Positions 24,986 to 37,000 of a stretch of 64,000 nt of DNA are shown here, one piece after another (the first letter of the stretch is position 1; every line of letters begins with the position of its first letter). The notes below the pieces were generated by a model that was not told where the DNA came from, searched no databases, and saw only the letters and a program-made list of their open reading frames with translations. A program made the translations under genes and the position numbers. The DNA is from Fasciolopsis buskii (Eukaryota; Platyhelminthes; Trematoda; Plagiorchiida; Fasciolidae), in assembly GCA_008360955.1 (NCBI GenBank), contig LUCM01010456.1:135816-199815 (forward strand). Reading direction: 5' to 3'.

Positions 24986-27383
24986 CTGTAATGGATTATT
25001 AAACGAAAATTTAGGAGGAGTACGATTTCAGATTTCTTTAGTTGCAACATTCAGTTAGACTTTTTATATACACATACATTTATATACATATATATATATA
25101 TATATGATACCCTATTTGGTAATCCTTTTTCCTAATAACTTCGAACAGAACTAGATATCCAATGTGCTGTTTCCTTTTTGAATTATCAGGTACTCGTCAA
25201 GTTCTAGTCCATCTGATATCAGCTAATGGCCATTTTTTGCACAGCAATAGTATACTGAGTGGAAATTTTTTCGCGTTTCCATATCTCAAAGTAGACATCA
25301 AGCGCCGGAATCTTACCAGTAACTTTCCGCTTGAAAATTAAATGCTCTTATGAATAAGCTCTCGCAAAACTAGGTTTATGTCATCCGTATGAGGGTCTAA
25401 CGTTTCACCTCAATCTTTTATGCATGCTCGTTACTGAGTACACCCAGAAGTGAGGAGTACAAAGCTAAAAGCTGTACAATTTACGCGTGATCATCAACTC
25501 GATCCCTGTCGGGATATCATTAATGGAAATGGGTGGGGTTTTAAAGTGCCAGCTATTTCCAACCTATCCAACATACCGACCACTAGTAGTAAAGAAAAAG
25601 GCTCGCAATTGGCTCAATACGATGCCTGTCTTTTGGGTTTCCCAGGGTTGTCATCCATCAATTCTGATAACAGGTTAATAATTGCTGAATATCTGTAATA
25701 GCAATGCACTCCAAGCGATTAGGTTATGAAGTATGTCCCATTCACTGTGTCCAGTTCTTTCATGTGAAAAATCGGTTTTTCTATTCTGGCACAGTTCCCA
25801 AACATGGATGAGAAAGCAATAATGACGATTCTTCAAACGTCTACCGAAACATGTGCGTTGCGAATCTCGGGTCATCCCAGAAATTAATTGGGATTGACAT
25901 TTCGGTTCATCTTGATCAACTATTTTTTCCACTCCATGTAGACTCATTCCGGCAAGATAGCTGCTCACATCAGATGCTCACATTGATTTGATATGATCGG
26001 AGTAAGTTGTATAATAATGATTCAATTCTTGATTTTCGCTGACACCTTTAGTACCCCTTCCGCAATTTCCGCATTTAAATAGACAAATAAGAACTTGTTA
26101 TTCAACCTATTTCTTTTTGGGCGGACAACAGAAGTGATCTTGCCATCCAGGACAACATTGTGCACGAATAACGAATAAAAATCACGACTTTCAGCGCGGG
26201 AAATGGTTGAACAAATTCTGAGTTGGCAGCAATCGGACAAGATGGCATCGGATAAATAAGCGGGGATCCGGTGAACTGATTTGCGGTACACCGAATAATT
26301 CTCAATTAATAAGAGTCATTCTGTACGTTAGGACCTGTGAAATCTCAGTAAAGTGACAAAACTTCTCGAGGAATGAACTATTTTTTTGAGTGCCCATGCC
26401 TTCAGCTAGGAGTACTTGCATCTTATTAAACTCGGTGGTACCCGAATGTGACAAAGCCGATCGCATACTGACAAGGCGAATATCGTGTCATGGAAATTAG
26501 ACGTTCATTTCCAGCTCTCAGATGTGATCGGCCCTGACCGCCAACTCTAATTGGCAAGTTATCATGTCGTATATTCTCCATCCAAATTGTCTCGTCGATT
26601 CACGAGTTTCTAACGTGCAAATTCATTCCCGTTTTTCTGCTGACTGACCGTCCCTAAGTAAATGTAGGTTCAAAGTATGGACTAGGCATTAGCATGATCA
26701 AGCAATAGAAATTAAACATTTGGATGGATGAACCACTATTTTGATTATTTGGGTATGACCATTCAGATCGTGGCTTAAAACGTATCTCTGAAATTAAAGA
26801 AAGTGGAATCCCAGAGCGAGATAAAGATCCTCTGCATGTCGGCACATCCAGCCATTCAGAATGCAGTTAAAAATGCATTCTTCAGACAGCTGTCGTCAAT
26901 AGACAATGCTAACTGGAAGCCTGCGTCCGGTAGGGCTTACCACTGTGTAGCATAAGTGCTATAGAGATGTGCCAATATGTAAAAGCGCATGGACACTGTT
27001 CTCTTAATGTAGGTGAATTTTATTACTCGTTACTAAGCAAACACATTCAGATGACCATCTACACGGGTAAGCGACATTATATCATTTACAAGTGCCTTAG
27101 CCATATGCTACTGAGTGGCTGTTTGGGAATGATTGCACTACTTTACGTCATTTCAGTGAGCAATCACAATTATTTGCGACGTCTTGGCCGCATCAAAGTG
27201 GGGTATAAATTTATGTACCGTTGCTTGTACGTCTTTCCATATACATATGTATATGAATACATATATATATAACGTGATAAAAATTTTGATCTAGTCATCT
27301 GTGTTGGAACGGGGATGCTTAGGTTCACTGTAACTTATGTGCAACATATGCAGGCCTAGGTTTTCACTGATTCCGCAACGTAC
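24986..27383 (-). other. Intron 2 of the homeobox gene (2398 bases)
   Basis: It splits the homeodomain at codon 5 (phase 2). Donor GTACGT at 27383-27378, acceptor CAG ending at 24986. TA microsatellites lie at about 25083-25105 and 27241-27272. No other gene or element recognised. Confidence 0.85.
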
Positions 27384-27648
27384 CTGTGTCTCGCCTTTTT
27401 TGATTTATTATCACAGTTCACGGGGGATTCTGAAGGAGTAGGAATCTTAGGCATTCCCGGCCCATTTCCTCCAATGTTGAATCCGTTCACGTGAGCGAGT
27501 TTTGACTCACTGCCCATGTGCGACGCAAAGTATGGAGATCCATCCATTCTCTGACAACCGTCCAAATTTGGTTTGTGTGAGGGTCGTTGAACCAGACATG
27601 TTTGTGAACCGTGGACAAGATTATTGTAGACATTTCCATCGGATAAAC
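27384..27648 (-). CDS. Paired-like homeobox protein, exon 2 (start of homeodomain)
   Basis: The acceptor GGAATCCACAG opens the exon at 27648. The first two bases complete a Gly codon from exon 1, and the text continues LSDGNVYNNLVHG, then KPNLDGCQRMDGSPYFASHM, and ends DNKSKKARH plus two bases of Arg. The final KARHR supplies homeodomain positions 1-5, and joining to exon 3 gives KARHRTTF, the expected N-terminal arm with conserved Arg-5. The 265-base length takes phase 1 in and phase 2 out, agreeing with both neighbours. The segment before the homeodomain (residues about 159-241) is Gly/Ser/Pro/Asn-rich; no paired domain is visible. Confidence 0.88.
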
Positions 27649-28067
27649 CTGTGGATTCCGGAATTAGACGAAGGGAATAGAATTAGAGTTGTGATGACAT
27701 ACGTGGGATAAGAATGTGTCATTACCTATTCAATGGTCGATGACGGTACTGCGCAAATGTCTTGAACTTGGCGTGCACTCATATTGGTCGTTGGAGTCGA
27801 TAAATTAGGTTCATTGCAAAATCCAGTTCATTAATCAAGCGATGAAAAACAAAAAAGTCCTTCGGTGACGGATCACAACACAGAAACACATGATAAACGT
27901 TGAAACCGATAACATATTTCATAATACAAAATTTGTGTACCCTGTAGGCAGTAATGCACCGGACTACATGGGCTAGAAATCAGGTAAGGGGCACCATACA
28001 GATTTCGCTACATCTGCATGTTCTAGAAGAATAATGACATTGGAAATTAGGTACATTTAAAGTCAGG
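27649..28067 (-). other. Start of the 3' end of intron 1
   Basis: Intron 1 of the homeobox gene runs from 52525 (donor GTGAGT) to 27649 (acceptor CAG), 24,877 bases. This part shows no feature beyond the acceptor. Confidence 0.7.
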
Positions 28068-28250
28068 ACCGGCCGTGGTCTAATAGTCAACAAAAAAGCA
28101 TTCCAATCGGAAAGTCACTGGTTCGAATCCTTTCACCTCCGGTTAACACCCCCGCTTGGCAGCCCTCTGCTGACTGCGACTTCGTGTGTGAAACTGGCGG
28201 GCCTTGTTATGTCAATAACAAAGGAAGTAAATGATGAAGGATAGGGGTAA
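28068..28250 (+). mobile_element. tRNA-headed SINE, well preserved
   Basis: It begins ACCGGCCGTGGTCTAATAGT (tRNA-like A-box region). A perfect B box GGTTCGAATCC is at 28120-28130, then CACCTCCGGTTAACACC and GGCAGCCCTCTGCTGAC. The tail includes AATAACAAAGGAAGTAAATG. It matches the family seen at 9303, 44466 and 55905. It lies in intron 1, opposite to the gene. Confidence 0.75.
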
Positions 28251-30289
28251 AAATGAACGGTAATTGAATTCCGCACAAAATCACCATTCCCAATATTCGA
28301 TCGGTGCCTTCTACAGCTAGAGTAAAGTGCGGAAATCCATCACTTGTTTTAATGCTATCTAACCATATAAACTTCCTAATATCATTCACTGAATGATTCA
28401 ACCATGGTTGACTGCGGTAGTTCTGGAAGAACGCTACAGTATTTTCTTGAATTTTAATTAAAATATTGTGAATAATTTAGTCTATCCTTCAGGTGCATGC
28501 AGTCTGAAGTAATAGGAATTCATTCCCACAACAATTGCAATTCAGGCGGTCTGATAAGAATAACGTTAAAAAGCCATGATGAACCCTAGGCCTGGACAAA
28601 GCAGTAGTACCACAACCACGGCGTGACTGAGACCAACACTCCGCGGCGACAGAGGGCAGATCCCATCAATTTGGCCCAAAGAAAACTTTCATACACACTA
28701 CTTCTCATGGTCCTTACATTAATGCCCTTCAAAAGGTTTCCAAATACTGGATAGCCGATCTCATTGAGGAGAAGCAGAGCATGCGTGAGTAGAACAATAG
28801 CGGTTCGTGGTAGGGGAGTGGAAAAACAAATGATTCAATTACCAAGACCAAGAGCATTCATTTTATGATAGTGAGGCCAGTGGGGCACCAAAAAATTGCC
28901 TTAGTCACACAATTATCATCAGAGACGGGCATTTTTTTAGCTGCACATAGTAGGGTAAAAAGAAGTGACATTATGCCTAAATGTGATCACACACAATGCA
29001 GTGCTTAAGGTCAAATCAAAAACGCAACCTGGAACATGGATTGTCTTTTCGTGCGATAATCAGTGATAGGGTATACACTGGTTATGCATGTTCTTCTATA
29101 GCCAGTTTTCCGTGGGCGAAAAAATCAAAGCTCAACTATTCGGTCAACATTTTCTGAAAGATCCTGATTGTGATGTATATTCAAAACAGCCGGCTTCCCC
29201 TAATTAGACACAATTCAGTGTTCGATTGAGATGAACGCAGATGACAAATAAACCGCAGACTATCCACGAAATGAAGAAACTTAAATCCACATGGTACGGA
29301 CAACGAAGAGATGTAGTTTGTTGTGTACGTGTTCAACTGATGCATCAGATAGCATCAGATAAGATGCTCGCATATAATATATCATATGAAACAAAAAAGC
29401 CTAACGATTGTCTAAGTATTAACGTACCATGTGGAGTGCAATTTTATTGTGGCACAATTTTGATAGTTCATAGGAAATCGATGAGGCATTCGCAATCAAC
29501 TTCAGCGCATTGTACGATGAAGCAACGAATCAGATGTGACAAGCAAGAATTTACAAACTCCTCCGTCGCAAGTTTGAGACTTTTAAAATACTAGGCCATA
29601 AAATACGGAGACAAAATTAGATTTTAAGTCATTTTCAAGTAATGGAAAATTGGGAAGTTTGTTGTCCAGCTAGTAATGCATGCTTGTAGCAATTTTCATC
29701 ATCTTTGTCCTGACCACCGAAGATAATTAGGGCAGAATTGACTGACTTATGCCAATTGCATGACATTCCAAAGAAGAAGGCCTAACCGTAATCTGCAGCC
29801 ATAAAAACAATGAAACACTCTTGGAATAGCACAAAATATCGTCGTTGTCAATGTTCCCCAAGGAGCATCGCGAAATTTGAGCAGATTGACTTCGAACTAT
29901 GTCAGTGAAAATTGTAATGCGACATGTTTTGTAGCTGTCTCACTGGTAGATACCCTTACATTCCATTCCTGAACTTTCGCTTTCCTTGGCTTTAGTTTTG
30001 CTAACAATTTTTATGACCGGTACCAGGTGAAAGTTCCATATGGGCTCGAATTATATCGCGATCTCAAGGGTCGCTCAGAGGGGAAATCTGACTTTAAATT
30101 TTCATCGCGTTTGTAAAAAATGTTTCTTTCTATGTGCTCGTTTTGATTAAAGCCGAAAAATTACTATTCTATCCACCTTTTATTCTCCTTCGTAAACTTC
30201 TTTTTGTGCTTGTCAGGAAATCCTGAATCCTCGGGAGCTGAGGATCGTAGGCCAATCTCGCACTTTATAAATCTTTACTCGCCATACGT
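28251..30289. other. Intron 1, unassigned
   Basis: Nothing recognisable. Confidence 0.4.
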
Positions 30290-30410
30290 CGTTCATTAAT
30301 GAAATAGCAGAGCACGTCATTTTCACGAAGGGAGTTAGCGGTCATCTGAAAGCTGCCAGTTTGGACACGTTGACCGGCGCTGGGAGAATGAGAACCAACA
30401 CTGTTTAACT
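30290..30410 (-). mobile_element. Degraded SINE copy
   Basis: TTCATTAATGAAATAGCAGA (tail), CATTTTCACGAAGGGAGTTA, AAGCTGCCAGTTTGGACACG and CCGGCGCTGGGAGAATGAGA follow the same order as the better minus-strand copies, with many changes. The B box is lost. Confidence 0.5.
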
Positions 30411-32417
30411 TGAAAACGGCAGCACGGACTGCGTGATCAGTACCGGAGTAGGCTATAAGGAATAGAGGATGATGGTCAGCAGAATGTACGCATCATACAT
30501 TGCCAATCACTTATCATCTCGACGTACAAATTTTTAGTCTGTATTTGGGTGGGGGAAATGGTTCGTTATGAACTGTTTGGCTGCCCGTAGACATACATGA
30601 AATTATCTCATAGGAAAATCAGTATAGCAAAAAAGGGGCCTCTCTTATACTTCCCTTTTCTTGAATCGAAGTTGTCTGCCACCGTAGTATTAATAAGCCG
30701 TTCAAAATCATCCCAGAAACAATGAAAGTTAAGGCTTGTGATCCGTATTCATTGTTCAGTATGTGTCTTAGCTCCTAACCACAGCTTGCCCTCTCCATTC
30801 GCTCAGCTCTGCTTCGGCTTCAAGTGTTCAGCATTATTCGTCCTTCAAAAGATCAAAGCAATCGGTATGAAATAATGGAGACATTTTGGAGTGTCAGCTG
30901 ACAATTTCAGCTATTCTAAAACATTTCTCTATGCTCGTGTGGCTAGGTAAGACGATATGGTGACCGCATTAGTAGCTCGTCAACAACAGTAGGTGCAGAT
31001 GACTTTTGTTCAACAGAATAAACTGTTAGTCAGTCGGATTATTTCACTTGTAACAATCATTCGCCAAAAATCATTACGCTGGCAGCTAGTTGTACCGACC
31101 ACTCAAGACCAAGGCAAACAAAGAAAAGAAGTGAATGAACTTCTGACAATAAGTAACGGTAAGTGGGAAAAGATTTCAAATGCAGATAAGCCATTGATTA
31201 CGACTCTTAGTCATAAAGCTTTAGGCCTGCAAGTACCCAAACAATAGATCCGCTGCACATCATTAAAGGACGAAGACGTGAAAAGTAAATGTAATATGTA
31301 TTATGATTGTAGCATTCTTCGAGGAAATGAAGTCTATTTGCGTAGCAAACATCAAGGCCCTCGGACTGGGATCGAAATGAATAACGCCACTATCGGGGGT
31401 AGTGTTTGCTCAACATTGGATATCCACGCTGGCAACTGGCCTCTAGTGACAGTGTCCGTGATAGATCACTGATAAAAGCATCTGCCCGGTTGTACGGTTT
31501 CGGGTAGTAGTGCTGACGTTTACGTGTATATTATGCATGTAGATCTCTCAATCTAAGAGAATGGTGTTCGGTTAAGTAACATGCTCTCCAATCTACTGTA
31601 AATTAGCAGATTGCTTGCTGTAACATCAAAGGTTTAACTCAACTCAGTCACTGTCTATCATTCGTCTCAGGCTGACATTCGGTGAGTTGACTGAGGTCTG
31701 TCACGGGAGAGTGCATCAGGAAATGCAATCGAAATGCCTGTGCTGGTCATGTTACACTTTCTCTAAATCGTGTCTTAGAAGCAATGGTTTTGGTTACCTT
31801 CAGTCATCTGACAATCTTTCGATCGCCTTTTTTTCATTTGATTTGTTTCACACAACAAGCAGACGACTGGCTCTCCGATGAAAGTCTCTGTCTCAGCCCC
31901 GAGCCAACGCGATCGTACTTCTAGGACTACTGGTGCATTAATTTGAAACTGCTTATAAGGGAAAAAGTTACCACTCAGTAAATTTACTGATGAACTGCAC
32001 CACTGAATGATTTAACTTCATCATTTGCATTTTGTGGGCATTCCATAAAAAATGTCAGTTTATTCTGGACTGGTCAACCTGTGTGGAACTGAAACACGTT
32101 GACCAGAGATTTTTTAAGAAAAAATATCCAAAAATCTCATCCAAGAAATCTGGATTTTTAGGATAGTTGCCACGCCCACTTATTGCTTTCGTGATTATTC
32201 GGACTATTCTAAACAAATAAATTTGGCATATTATAATGGAATTTCTCTAACCTCCACCGACGTCTGTCAATCTGCACTGAATTTGAAGAAGGACCTATTT
32301 GGTAGTTGTTTCAGAGCTCTGTACTCCTCCTTATCGTATAGTGCAGGCAATTGAAATAAAGTAAATTTAATATCATATTTTCAGTAGTATATTTCGTTTA
32401 AGGATGGATGAAAAACT
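30411..32417. other. Intron 1, unassigned
   Basis: Nothing recognisable; short open stretches only. Confidence 0.4.
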
Positions 32418-32478
32418 TCCCCGAAAGCACATGACCGGTTTCGCAGTTGCTGCCTCTCTTCAGGTAGACATACTCGGT
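32418..32478 (-). ncRNA. Hammerhead-repeat copy, family 1, damaged
   Basis: On the minus strand CUGAAGA, GAAACCGGUC and the palindromic ACCGGU are all kept. Stem II (GAGG with CUGC) has a mismatch, and the first stem I pair is lost because the base after C17 is A instead of G. Activity is doubtful. Confidence 0.55.
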
Positions 32479-33793
32479 ACTCTCCTGTCCAACCAGCCCT
32501 ATACTTGTGCATTCCTTTCTTAGTTTCCATGTCATATTCTTCAATTTCAATCGGTCCACATAACCACCTTTTAGACAGCTTCAAGACAAGTGGGTTGTTC
32601 ACTTTACTCATTGTCCAACAGTGTTTCTTACACTGCGTCCCCAGTTATCATTGAAGGTATCTACTTATGCCGGATTGCAGTACAATTCTCTTTCGACTTC
32701 CGGTTATCCGTGGAGTAGTTTGATCTTTCCTAACTCTACCTACCTATACGAAAATCTGGTTCAATTGGAAACGGAAGTTCATAGGCACGCGCACCTAGGG
32801 ATTCCTCAACATCTACCCAGGCACCTACCTGACGTCATACACTAACCAATTCAATGAGCAGTTAGGTACAGTTCTTGAATCTTCTAGTAAGGTTTCAGGA
32901 AGATAATTTTATCTCACGAATTCACTTGTTCAGTTTGCGCTATTTCCATCAGTCTTTGCAAAAATATTAAAGTTCCAGTTGAACTATGGATTCGAGCGAC
33001 TAAATTTTATCAAAAAATTCAGTAAGTATAGTACTCTACCAACGTACTTGCAAAGATCTTCCCTACTAATTTAGTACCGGCCACTTTGAAAAGTTCAGCC
33101 CTTCTCAAATTGGTGAACAATTAACGTTCACTGTCTAATTGTTTATTCTCGAATATTTTCAGTCTGATTCCGTGCCACATACTAGTCGGTTATGCAAGCT
33201 TCATTTGTTCAGAACTGGAGAATGATGACCAGAGACAAGATGAATGATTTTCGTTCATTTCTACATCTATTTGCACACGGCGTAAACTGATTTCCCAAAT
33301 TTGCCTTGCGGATTTCGCGGATTTTGTGTTTCCATTACACAAAGGAAGTGAACCTTAATATCAGTCACTTCAAATAAATAAGCACTGATAGTAAGGTTAA
33401 AAAATGATTTTCTATTGTCCCTGCCAGTTGTTTGTTTACTAAGATTCTGATCGACCAGCATCAAGTTCTGTCGTTGTGAGCTAAGACGAACAGTGAATGC
33501 TACGGTCATCCTGATCCCAAGTCGTGCACTGCTTCCGATATCTCATTCAATGATGCTACATTACTACAATGCAGCAAATTGCAATTAACCCATCTTAAAC
33601 AATCCATGGTTTGTCGGACAGATGGTATCCTGGGGCCTATATTCATCACCTTGAAATGTCATAATAACTTGTCTTGTTCAAATCAGTCAGTCAGCAAAAT
33701 ACTCCTACAACAACCTTCCCAAGGTAAAAACACTTTCATCTGGCTGAAAATAAACGGAGACAAATACGAAATTGACAGAGTTAGGGAGATTAT
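32479..33793. other. Intron 1, unassigned
   Basis: The family 1 repeat at 32418 probably extends to about 32560 on this side (CCAACCAGCCCTATACTTGT is shared with the copy near 33930). Otherwise nothing recognised. Confidence 0.35.
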
Positions 33794-33841
33794 TTTTCTT
33801 CACAGTAGTATGTTTCGCATACGGATGGATGAACAAAATGT

Positions 33842-33899
33842 CCCCGTAAGCACACGACCGGTTTTGCGGTTATTGCCGCTCTTCAGCTATGCGTACCCG
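33842..33899 (-). ncRNA. Hammerhead ribozyme copy, family 1, G12 changed
   Basis: On the minus strand: CUGAAGA, stem II GCGG with CCGC around CAAUAA, then AAAACCGGUC. The core GAA has become AAA (G12 to A), a change known to abolish hammerhead cleavage. All other core bases and the ACCGGU palindrome are kept. Confidence 0.6.
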
Positions 33900-33990
33900 A
33901 TATTCTTCTGTCAAACCATCCTTATACTATTTCACTCCTTAGTTTCTCACGAATCTCATTTAAATCCTTAAGAGCGTGAGTGGAAGAATA

Positions 33991-34048
33991 CCGGGCAAGC
34001 ATACCTGAAGAGTGGCAATAACCGCGAAACCGGTCGTGTGCTTACGGG
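33991..34048 (+). ncRNA. Hammerhead ribozyme, family 1, intact core
   Basis: All core positions are present. CUGAAGA is at 34005-34011 (position 7 is A, a tolerated site). Stem II is GUGG with CCGC (34012-34015 with 34022-34025) around CAAUAA. GAA is at 34026-34028. Stem III is the palindrome ACCGGU (34029-34034), and C17 is 34035. Stem I pairs 33997-34004 with 34036-34043, eight pairs in a row including one G-U, and one further G-C pair beyond a mismatch. A stem III this short is typical of Penelope-like element hammerheads, thought to cleave as dimers joined through the palindrome. Cleavage is predicted after 34035. Penelope-like origin is inference; no element protein was found nearby. Confidence 0.75.
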
Positions 34049-34097
34049 GACATTTTGTTCATCCATCCGTGTGCCAAACATGCTACTGGGAAGAAAA

Positions 34098-37000
34098 GCC
34101 AATACTTTCGGGCCTTGTACCCCTTTCTCACGGTTAACCTTGCCTGACCGACGAAAATCCTGCGACGAATTGCCATGTGATTTGTAAATGGACTTATCAT
34201 CCATTCACGCTCCTAACAAATTAAGAGAACCTAGTGATAAATTAAGCAAACAGTTTTCCTAAGGACAATCGCAATAAGCACTTCGCTTTGCCAATGCAAA
34301 CAATAGATTCCGGTCTCATTCTTCACTAATTTTGCATCACTCGCCAAATCCCGAATTTTAGCTTCATGCTACCAAGCTGCTATCATTAAATGTTAGAAAG
34401 TGCTTCTTTTATTAGACGAAATAACTACTTAAAGAACGATCACAAGTCTGCACTGTAAAATTAGATGCCAAATAACGGCTAAATATAAAGAACGAAACCA
34501 GTCACTTAGGTCAGGTTCACGTAAGTTGCTAACATTCTTTTCTTTATTAGCTCCAACATGAAACCGGTTTTTTTTGTAATGACACGTAATAACCAGGTGG
34601 CAAACCACACAACCCTTTAAGTTTTTGTCACTTCTCTCCGGCATCCCGGGATTCTGGAGCAATAGAAAAGTTTTGCAACAAACTAGAATACCCTGAGGCA
34701 CTAGCTCGTCTAACCCATATGTGCAGACAGATGTGTACAGGTTCTTCAAGGGGAAAAATGATTCCGCAGTTTCCCGGGCATGGTACTATTCCGTTCTACG
34801 ACAACATATTATCTGTGTCCGCAATCGTTGTAATGATATTAGTTTGGGACAGTGTGAGTAAATTGTACGAGAGTTTATTCGGGCAGGATAACAATGCATT
34901 TTTGGACTTGAAAATGGTGAGTTTTGGGTATACAAATGTGTGGCAATAAAACGGGAGAAAAATAGTAAAAAACTAGCTCGAAAGTCTAAAGAAACATAAT
35001 CCAATTAAATCCGATGAGGAGATCAAAACCAAGGCAACGAAAATGTGTCTGTATCGGTCCACATAGGAATCATCTGCATAATCATTTGGTTTCAACCCCT
35101 GTACGGAACAATTTATCATTCTTCGCATCATACTTCTGCAGCATAATAGGTATCAATAGCCATTTTGTTTGTTTTTTTCCAAGTATCGCAAAACGATTAA
35201 CGCTCAGACCACCAAGAAAGCCCAAGGAAGCACACTGTACACCCGAATGTTTCACTCGTCTTCTTACGAATCATCCACAGTACACATCCACCATGCCCGA
35301 ACTGGGACCCAGAGCAGGTTCTTCTGTGATGAGTTGTGTTGATATCGTATGGCAAATAGTTCAAATCGACTATTCACCCTATTTGCTTCGATTTCACTTC
35401 GGGACTCTCGTTCAAACGCAACGACCAGAATTAATATTGTAAACACCGGGGGTCTTGTTGCCAGTAAGTGTCACCTCGTTTGAATGTAAGGACTAGATTT
35501 AGACTTTTCTCTCAGATTTAAATGCACTGATCACTAACCCAACGGCCCCGTGCTGTAGACTAAGGCCCGGGTAAGAATATCTCAAGGCCGATCCGATGAG
35601 CCTCGTGAGCCATTTCACACGTGATCAGTCAAAAACGCGTGTGTTAAAATACGTGAGATGAACACAGAGTATGGATCTGAGACTTCCCTCTGAATGAAGT
35701 GACTCGGCAAGGAAAATGGTGAACTTACGGATTTGCCAATCTACTCCATTTTTCACGTGCATGAAAATTTATAAGAATACCTCATAGCCTCTAATGTCTA
35801 TGGAACTGTGAAACAGACAGCCATCCATAAACCTGAAACTGGGATGGGTAAAAGGCTAAATGAAGGGTCAGTCATGGACATACAACAATGAATTCCCATT
35901 TGTCGTCATCGTGGCTGTCTGACCTTTGAGGTGACAAAGATTTCATCACACGTCGAAAAGGAACGTTTGATAACAAATGAAGAACTATAAGTCCTATACT
36001 AAACAGCAAGACTACTTAGACTGACCCTCTGCGGCTGGTTTTACCTGGACTGGAGAATGAGGGAACTCCATTCGACTGCTGGCTTTAATTTTGTTTCTTA
36101 ACAGCTAATCGTAAGTGGTTCTGATTTAATATTTTCGAGTTTCACTCATTAGTAAGGAATCAATGTTGCCAGTAGACTGTTAATTGTTTGACATGCAATG
36201 AATTCAATCCTCAATCATCAAATGATTAGATTGTGCTAATACCCGAGGTGAGATTCGCCAAATCGGAGCTTAATGTACCCAGATTATTGTACGCTAAGTT
36301 GGCGAAATGAATGATTTCATTAGAATCTCTCCATTTCCCCAATCAGCGAGGCCCGAGCTGTCCAAGTCTGGGGGATTGAGGAATCTGCGCAATTAAAAGA
36401 TCCTCTACGTTGAGCTAATCTGTATTATTCATACTCTTTAGGCAATACAAACGACTCAACTCTTGATCGAATCAGCAGTTAGATAGCCTACTGTTAAAAT
36501 CCATTCGGGTCAGCCGCTTTGGACTATCGCTTGTCTGATAAGACTAGTTAAATTCAGAGTTCCGGGGAGGGCTGATTTTTAGTGAACAATTTTGCCACCC
36601 AAACACTGACAGACAAAGAGATATACCACTTGGGTTTTACGCAGTTCACATCAAGTTTGTGCCAGAAGTTCTTACTCGAATGATGTCCTGAGGGCCGGAA
36701 TAACAAATACGCCGCAGTGACTAATTTGCTCTTACCACCGTAGATAATGACAGCCCAGATAAAAAAAATAACTGGGAACTGACCGTAGGATTGCCTGATT
36801 ATGTACCCTCTCAGCAGTTCGGTTGAACTCATCAATAAACGTACGTTCCGACTTTTAAAAGCGAATCACACCAAGGCTCGGTATCTAATTAGGCAAATGA
36901 AAATATAGATCTGTGGGAATTGTTGAAATCGGAAACAGAAATCTGGCCCCATGTTTTGTCTTTCAACGAGATGTCAAATCATAAAGTATGGCATCAAAGT

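Larger units (their letters stand above)
33794..34097. repeat. Inverted pair of family 1 hammerhead repeats
   Basis: Two arms of about 115 bases, 33794-33908 and 33983-34097, are reverse complements with scattered differences; the spacer is 74 bases. Both arms run from an AGAAGAATA start through the ribozyme core, then ACATTTTGTTCATCCATCCG and a CTACTG..AAGAAAA end. A single transcript through both would fold into a long hairpin. Confidence 0.85.
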
